Shown here: in pieces, positions 55,834-64,000 of the stretch
Numbering within the stretch: position 1 is the first letter of the stretch
Layout: each line of letters starts with the position of its first letter
Assembly: GCF_023008405.1 (NCBI RefSeq)
Contig: NZ_CP095376.1
Location: forward strand, 4,922,001-4,986,000
Length of the DNA stretch: 64,000 nt
Source of the DNA: Amycolatopsis sp. FBCC-B4732
Lineage (GTDB): Bacteria > Actinomycetota > Actinomycetes > Mycobacteriales > Pseudonocardiaceae
Direction: 5' to 3'
Notes under the pieces: model-generated
What the model saw: the letters and a program-made list of their open reading frames with translations, nothing else
What the model was told of the DNA's origin: nothing
Databases searched by the model: none
Translations under genes and position numbers: made by a program

Positions 55834-56859
55834 TCAAGCGGAAGCGCGCAGGACCAGCTCGGTGTCCAGCACCGCGCAACACGGAGTGGCCGAGCCCCCG
55901 AGCATCGCGAGCAGCTCGTCGGTCATCCGCGCGCCCATCTCCTCGATCGGCTGGCGCACGGTGGTGAGCGGCGGATCCGTGCGCAGGCCGATCGGCAGGT
56001 CGTCGAACCCGATGACGGCGACGTCGGCGGGTACCCGGCGACCGGCGCGGTGCAGCGCACGCAGCGCGCCGACCGCCATCATGTCCGAAGCCGCGAAGAT
56101 GGCGTCGACGTTCGGCCGGCGCTCCAGCAGGCGCGCGGTCGCCTGCTGGCCGGACGCCTGGCCGAAGTCCCCGAAGACCACCAGCCCCCGGTCACCGTGC
56201 CCGGCACCCACCACGGCCTGCCGGTAGCCCAGCAGCCGGTCCACGCCCGCGGTCATGTCCTGCGGCCCGGCGATCGTCGCCACCGACCGCCGCCCCGCGT
56301 CGAGGAGCCGCTGGGTCGCCCGCTCGGCGCCGCCGCGGTTGTCCACGTCGACGTAGGAGAACCGGCCCGGCTCCCCCGCGCACACCGGACGGCCGCCGAA
56401 CACCACCGGGATCCCGAGCCAGCCCAGGTCGAGCGGGCGGCGCCCGTGCATCCCGACGACGAGCGCCCCGTCGACGTGACCGCCGTCGAGGTAGCGCACC
56501 ACCGGCGCCTGGTAGTCCTCCGTCGCGGGCACGGTCAGCAGCACCAGCTGCAGCCCCGCCGCGGTCAGCTCCCGCCCCGCACCCGCGGCGATGCGGGCGA
56601 AGAACGGGTCGGCGAACAGCCGCAGGACCTCTTCGCACACGACCAGCGCGACCGATCCGGTCGGTCCCGCCGCCCCTCGCGCGGCCCGCTGGCGGGCGTA
56701 GCCGAGCGCCGACATCGCGGACTCGACCTGCTTGCGCGTTTTCGGCCGGACCCGGGGAAAGCCGTTGAGCACGCGGGACGCGGTGGCGGTGGACACCCCC
56801 GCCGCTCGCGCGACGTCGGCCAGGGTCGGACGGAATTCGGGTGACTCGGCGATGGACAC
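55834..56859 (-). CDS. LacI-family transcriptional regulator
   Basis: A 341-residue regulator: an N-terminal helix-turn-helix with TLADVARAAGVSTATASRVL and the hinge helix VESAMSALGYARQ, followed by a periplasmic-binding-protein-like effector domain (SVALVVCEEVLRLFADPFFA; VIGFDDLPIGLRTDPPLTTV). The GTG at 56859 is the start. It most likely recognises the TGTTAGCGTTAAC operators at 51585 and 55817, linking the fucosidase, galactosidase and arabinofuranosidase genes into one regulon induced by a released sugar. Confidence 0.92.
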   Translation of the reverse strand: MSIAESPEFRPTLADVARAAGVSTATASRVLNGFPRVRPKTRKQVESAMSALGYARQRAARGAAGPTGSVALVVCEEVLRLFADPFFARIAAGAGRELTAAGLQLVLLTVPATEDYQAPVVRYLDGGHVDGALVVGMHGRRPLDLGWLGIPVVFGGRPVCAGEPGRFSYVDVDNRGGAERATQRLLDAGRRSVATIAGPQDMTAGVDRLLGYRQAVVGAGHGDRGLVVFGDFGQASGQQATARLLERRPNVDAIFAASDMMAVGALRALHRAGRRVPADVAVIGFDDLPIGLRTDPPLTTVRQPIEEMGARMTDELLAMLGGSATPCCAVLDTELVLRASA

Positions 56860-56919
56860 GGTGGCTCTCCCAAGACGTCGTTGTCTTCGCGGGCTCGCTC
56901 GAGGATATCGCCGGGTGCC

Positions 56920-58266
56920 TCAGGTGCGCTGAACCCGGAACCGCTGGTTGGCACCGCCCGACGGCGTCCACTGGGAAATCCGGGCGCCGTCGGCGGTCGA
57001 AGCTCCCCACACGTCCATCGCGAGGCCGCTCAGCCGGTTGACCAGGCCGACCACGCCCCCGCCCTGGTCGGTCACCCGCCACTGCTGGGCGGCGGCGCCG
57101 GAGTCCGGCTGCTGGCTGATGTCGGCGCCGGTGGCCGAACTCGCCACCTGCAGGACCAGGCCGCTGTGGTGGGCGCGGATGCGGTAGTAGCCGTCGCCGG
57201 AGTCGAGGAAGTCGAACTGCTGGTTCTGGCCGCCGGTCGCGGGCCACTGCTGCAGCAGCGCGCCGGCCGCGGTGGAGACGCCGCTGATGTCGAGGAGCTT
57301 GCCGCTGTGTTCGGCCGCGAGGGTGTAGTTCACGCCGACCTGCACCGGCGACCCGGACGGCGGGGTCGACGAATCGAACTGGGTGATGAACTTCCAGACC
57401 TCGCCGGACGTCCAGGTCTGCCAGCCGCTGCAGGTGCACCCGTCGCGCGGGCCGGGGTCGTGGCCGCCGTCGAAGGCGGCCCAGACCACCGGGTACCCGG
57501 CCCGGCAGCCGGAGTAGGCCGTGACGATGTGGGTGTGGCTGCCGCTCGAGGGCTCCGGCGGGTTCTGCGCGGTGCAGCCGTTGTTCCGGACGAACTGGTC
57601 GCGCAGCGAGCGGCCGGACGCGATCGGCAGGACGTTGTCGCCGATGCCGTGCATCCCGATGTAGGCGACCGCCTGGGTGCCGCCGGCGCACCCGCTGAGG
57701 TTCGCCCCGGAGTAGACCGCGACCGCGCGGAAGACGGCGGGCCGGGCGCAGGCGAGCGCGTAGCTCATCGCGCCGCCGTAGCTGAACCCGCCGGCGAAGA
57801 CCTGGGAGGTGTCGACGCACAGCGCGTTCTCGAGCTGCCTCAGCAGGTCGTCGACGAACGTGACGTCCTGGCCGCCGGGGTTGGCCCAGCCGTTGCCGTT
57901 GCCCTGCGGCGCCACGAAGATCGTGGTGTTGCCCGCGGTGTCGGCGAGCCGCCGGAGCCCGTAGTAGGACCAGTTGTAGCCGTCGGTCCCACCCGAGTCG
58001 ACGTCGTTGGCCGTGCCGCCGCGCCAGTGCAGCCCGACGAACAGCCGGTAGGCGTGGCTGCTGTCGTAGTTCGCGGGGACCCGCAGGATGTAGCTGCGGT
58101 TCTGGCCGCCGCTGGAGATCGTGTGGCTGCCACTCGCCAGCCCGGGGGCGGCTCCGCAGCCCGCGGTGCCCGCGGCGGGGGCGGCGGCTTGCGCGGTCCC
58201 GGCCCCGGACATCGCCACCAGCGCCCCGATCGCGGCGGACGCGAACAGACGTCTGAACTTCACCAT
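56920..58266 (-). CDS. Secreted CE1-type feruloyl/acetyl esterase with ricin-type module
   Basis: The 448-residue enzyme has a signal peptide (LFASAAIGALVAMSGAGTAQ). The alpha/beta-hydrolase domain resembles feruloyl esterases and PHB-depolymerase-like CE1 proteins: GLHWRGGTANDVDSGG, the nucleophile in FAGGFSYGGAMSYALAC, an acid region MHGIGDNVLPI and His in FDGGHDPGPRDGC. The last 135 residues are a ricin-like lectin (NYTLAAEHSGKLLDISGVST). It would release ferulate or acetate from plant polysaccharides, complementing the debranching glycosidases. Confidence 0.85.
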   Translation of the reverse strand: MVKFRRLFASAAIGALVAMSGAGTAQAAAPAAGTAGCGAAPGLASGSHTISSGGQNRSYILRVPANYDSSHAYRLFVGLHWRGGTANDVDSGGTDGYNWSYYGLRRLADTAGNTTIFVAPQGNGNGWANPGGQDVTFVDDLLRQLENALCVDTSQVFAGGFSYGGAMSYALACARPAVFRAVAVYSGANLSGCAGGTQAVAYIGMHGIGDNVLPIASGRSLRDQFVRNNGCTAQNPPEPSSGSHTHIVTAYSGCRAGYPVVWAAFDGGHDPGPRDGCTCSGWQTWTSGEVWKFITQFDSSTPPSGSPVQVGVNYTLAAEHSGKLLDISGVSTAAGALLQQWPATGGQNQQFDFLDSGDGYYRIRAHHSGLVLQVASSATGADISQQPDSGAAAQQWRVTDQGGGVVGLVNRLSGLAMDVWGASTADGARISQWTPSGGANQRFRVQRT

Positions 58267-58301
58267 CGCGCGAGCTCCTTTCTCGTCACAGGGGACGCCG
58301 A

Positions 58302-62497
<4,196 letters not shown>

Positions 62498-62529
62498 GAC
62501 GAGCTCTCCTCGAGACGGGGGAGGGACGG

Positions 62530-63702
62530 TCAGCGGAGGGACCACTGCTGGTTGGCCTGGCCGCTGCAGGACCACAGGATGATCTTCGTGCCGTTGGCCG
62601 TACCGCGGCCGGAGGCGTCCAGGCAGAGGTTCGACGGGACGCCGGTGATCGTGTTCGCGTTAACATTCCACTGCTGGTTGGGTTGCCCGGTGCAGTCCCA
62701 GATGATCACCTGCGTGCCGTTGGCCGTACCGCGGCCGGACGCGTCCAGGCACTTGTTCCCGTAGACCACGAGCTGCTTGCCGGCGGTGTAGGTCCACGAC
62801 TGGTTCGCCTGCCCGGCGACGCAGTCCCGCAGCTGCACCTGCGTTCCGTTGGTGGTGGCGGAGTTCGGCACCTCGACGCACCGGCCGGACTGCGCGCCCG
62901 CGATCTGCTTGCCGGCCGGGGGCGGCGTGGTGGTGACCGAGCAGTCGGCGGGGGCGGCTCCGGCCGCGGTGCGGATCCCGCCCAGCAGCAGGTGCAGGAA
63001 GTTCGGTTCGCTGAAGCTTTCGATCGTGTGGCCCATGCCGGTGTACCAGGCGCGGCCGCCGTCGAAGGCGTGGCACCAGGTCGTCGGGTGGTCCGCGCCC
63101 ATCGTGGCGCCCGTGTAGCTGGATTCGTCCACTGTGGTCAGTACGTGCACGGACGGGCGCGGGTTCGCGCGGAAGTCGTACCACTCGTCGTACCGGGTGT
63201 ACTGCGCGGGCAGCCCCTGCGTGGACGGGTGGTTCGGGTCTTCCACCTTCACCAGCGCGTTCTGCTGGGCGGGGTGCTGCTTGAAGTAGGCGCCGACGAG
63301 CTGGCCGTACCAGGCCCAGTCGTAGCCGCTGTCCGACGCCGCGTGGACGCCGGCGAACCCGCCGCCGTGCTGGATGTAGCGGCGGAACGCGTCCTTGCCG
63401 GCCTGCGTGCCGACCGGGTCGCCGGTCGTGGAGAGGAAGACGACGGCGGCGTACTGGGCCAGGGTGGCGTCGGTGAACTGCGCGTCGTCTTCGGTGGCGT
63501 CGACCGCGAAGTCGTTCTGCTGACCCAGCTGCCGGATCGCGGCGATCCCCGCCGGGATGGAGTCGTGCCGGAAGCCGGTGGTCTTCGAGAACACCAGGAC
63601 CTTGAAGGCCGCCGCGGGCGCGGCGGACACGGGTGCCACGAGCCCCAGGACCAGTGCCGCGAGCAGGACAGCCGCGCGGAGCGAGCGAGACAGCATCGTC
63701 AC
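62530..63702 (-). CDS. Secreted ThuA-like protein with ricin-B module
   Basis: A 390-residue secreted protein: signal peptide, then a ThuA-like domain (FKVLVFSKTTGFRHDSIPAG, GGGFAGVHAASDSGYDWAWY, HPTTWCHAFDGGRAWYTGMG), then a ricin-B lectin closely matching that of the neighbouring dehydrogenase fusion. ThuA-like proteins are glutamine-amidotransferase-fold proteins linked to disaccharide (trehalose) use and are often found with sugar dehydrogenases. It probably leads the four-gene minus-strand operon down to 56920. GTG at 63702 with AAGGAG upstream. Confidence 0.87.
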   Translation of the reverse strand: MTMLSRSLRAAVLLAALVLGLVAPVSAAPAAAFKVLVFSKTTGFRHDSIPAGIAAIRQLGQQNDFAVDATEDDAQFTDATLAQYAAVVFLSTTGDPVGTQAGKDAFRRYIQHGGGFAGVHAASDSGYDWAWYGQLVGAYFKQHPAQQNALVKVEDPNHPSTQGLPAQYTRYDEWYDFRANPRPSVHVLTTVDESSYTGATMGADHPTTWCHAFDGGRAWYTGMGHTIESFSEPNFLHLLLGGIRTAAGAAPADCSVTTTPPPAGKQIAGAQSGRCVEVPNSATTNGTQVQLRDCVAGQANQSWTYTAGKQLVVYGNKCLDASGRGTANGTQVIIWDCTGQPNQQWNVNANTITGVPSNLCLDASGRGTANGTKIILWSCSGQANQQWSLR

Positions 63703-63903
63703 GGGTGCTCCTTCTCAGGAGTGCAGGGAACGCGCGGGGTGCGCGCTGTGCGTTCGCCCGATCACCGACCGAACGGACATGAGCCAAGATAGAAGCGGCC
63801 GGCCGCAAAGGTCAATGCGGGGTGAAACTTACTCACCCACAACGGATTCCACCGGCGTGAAGGCAGCACAAGTCCACAAAGGACGGCGCTCGGCGGGGTG
63901 CGC

Positions 63904-64000
63904 TCACCGGCCGAAGAGACGCCGCTGGATCTCCCGGCGGTAGTCCGCCAGCGTGTTGTCGAGGTGGACGGCGATGGCCCGGGCCGCGGCGTCCGGTTCG
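63904..64000 (-). CDS. GntR-type (FCD domain) regulator, C-terminal fragment at the window edge
   Basis: The last 31 codons of a gene running out of the window encode a helix with AIAVHLDNTLADYRREIQRR before the stop at 63904. This looks like the C-terminal helix of an FCD-domain GntR regulator. The stretch 63703-63903 upstream of the ThuA-like gene shows no other gene. Confidence 0.45.
   Translation of the reverse strand, partial: EPDAAARAIAVHLDNTLADYRREIQRRLFGR

Noticed and set aside
62655..62668. Third copy of the LacI operator (GTTCGCGTTAACA)
   Set aside because: It lies inside the coding sequence of a ricin module and differs at one base; no promoter role is apparent.

Overview
The window is very GC-rich actinobacterial DNA with frequent GTG starts, tightly packed operons and strong GC bias at third codon positions. 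The mix of genes (Hsp18 with its regulator, two DUF6292 proteins, a DUF5994 protein, a GAF-ANTAR regulator, many ricin-lectin glycosidases, an actinobacterial ileS T-box) fits a Pseudonocardiaceae such as Amycolatopsis. The genus is inferred from protein style only.

Region 1 (about 1-27.5 kb) looks like an unusual specialised-metabolite cluster without a modular PKS or NRPS. It opens with a partial AAA-ATPase regulator. The other genes are an acyl-activating enzyme, an aldehyde-dehydrogenase-like protein that has lost its catalytic residues, a six-gene minus-strand operon (aminotransferase, BtpA/SgcQ-like, SIS, carrier protein, LLM oxidoreductase, methyltransferase), a cupin and a GNAT. These are followed by a TauD-like dioxygenase with an aldose-epimerase-like protein, and a five-gene plus-strand operon (carrier protein, GNAT-like transferase, free-standing adenylation enzyme, both glutamate mutase subunits). 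An asparagine synthase, an MFS exporter, a degenerate glutamyl-tRNA-synthetase-like protein and an IleRS under a T-box complete it. Glutamate mutase makes 3-methylaspartate, and the adenylation enzyme carries an aspartate-type specificity code, so I infer that a (methyl)aspartyl thioester is loaded on the free carrier protein and transferred by the GNAT-like enzyme. Promoters across the cluster share a heptamer close to GATTACC that always reads toward the gene; in three of them it lies exactly 21 bp before a TA-rich -10 box. This suggests one SARP-type regulon.

Region 2 (27.7-39.8 kb) is a mixed block: a LysR regulator, a secreted protein, the remnant of a sulfatase, two small secreted or membrane proteins, a large secreted MGH1-like glycosidase preceded by a perfect 16-bp palindromic operator and translationally coupled to a tyrosine phosphatase, an MpaB-type oxygenase and two glycosyltransferases.

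Region 3 (39.8-47.2 kb) is a run of small stress and regulatory genes: anti-sigma-like ATPase, Hsp18 with its regulator, a DivIVA-like protein, a MerR-like protein, GAF-ANTAR, DUF5994 and two DUF6292 paralogues.

Region 4 (47.2-64 kb) is a plant-polysaccharide debranching locus: GH59, GH29, GH27 and GH54 enzymes, two CE1-type esterases, a PQQ-type sugar dehydrogenase fusion and a ThuA-like protein, nearly all with ricin-B (CBM13-like) modules. A LacI regulator sits inside it, and two copies of the operator TGTTAGCGTTAAC lie in front of its genes. A decayed IS30 element interrupts the locus.

A separate DNA-level feature recurs three times (1.3-1.9 kb, 12.4-12.6 kb, 42.8-43.4 kb): a tandem array whose repeat unit is the 3' end of the adjacent gene, stop codon included.
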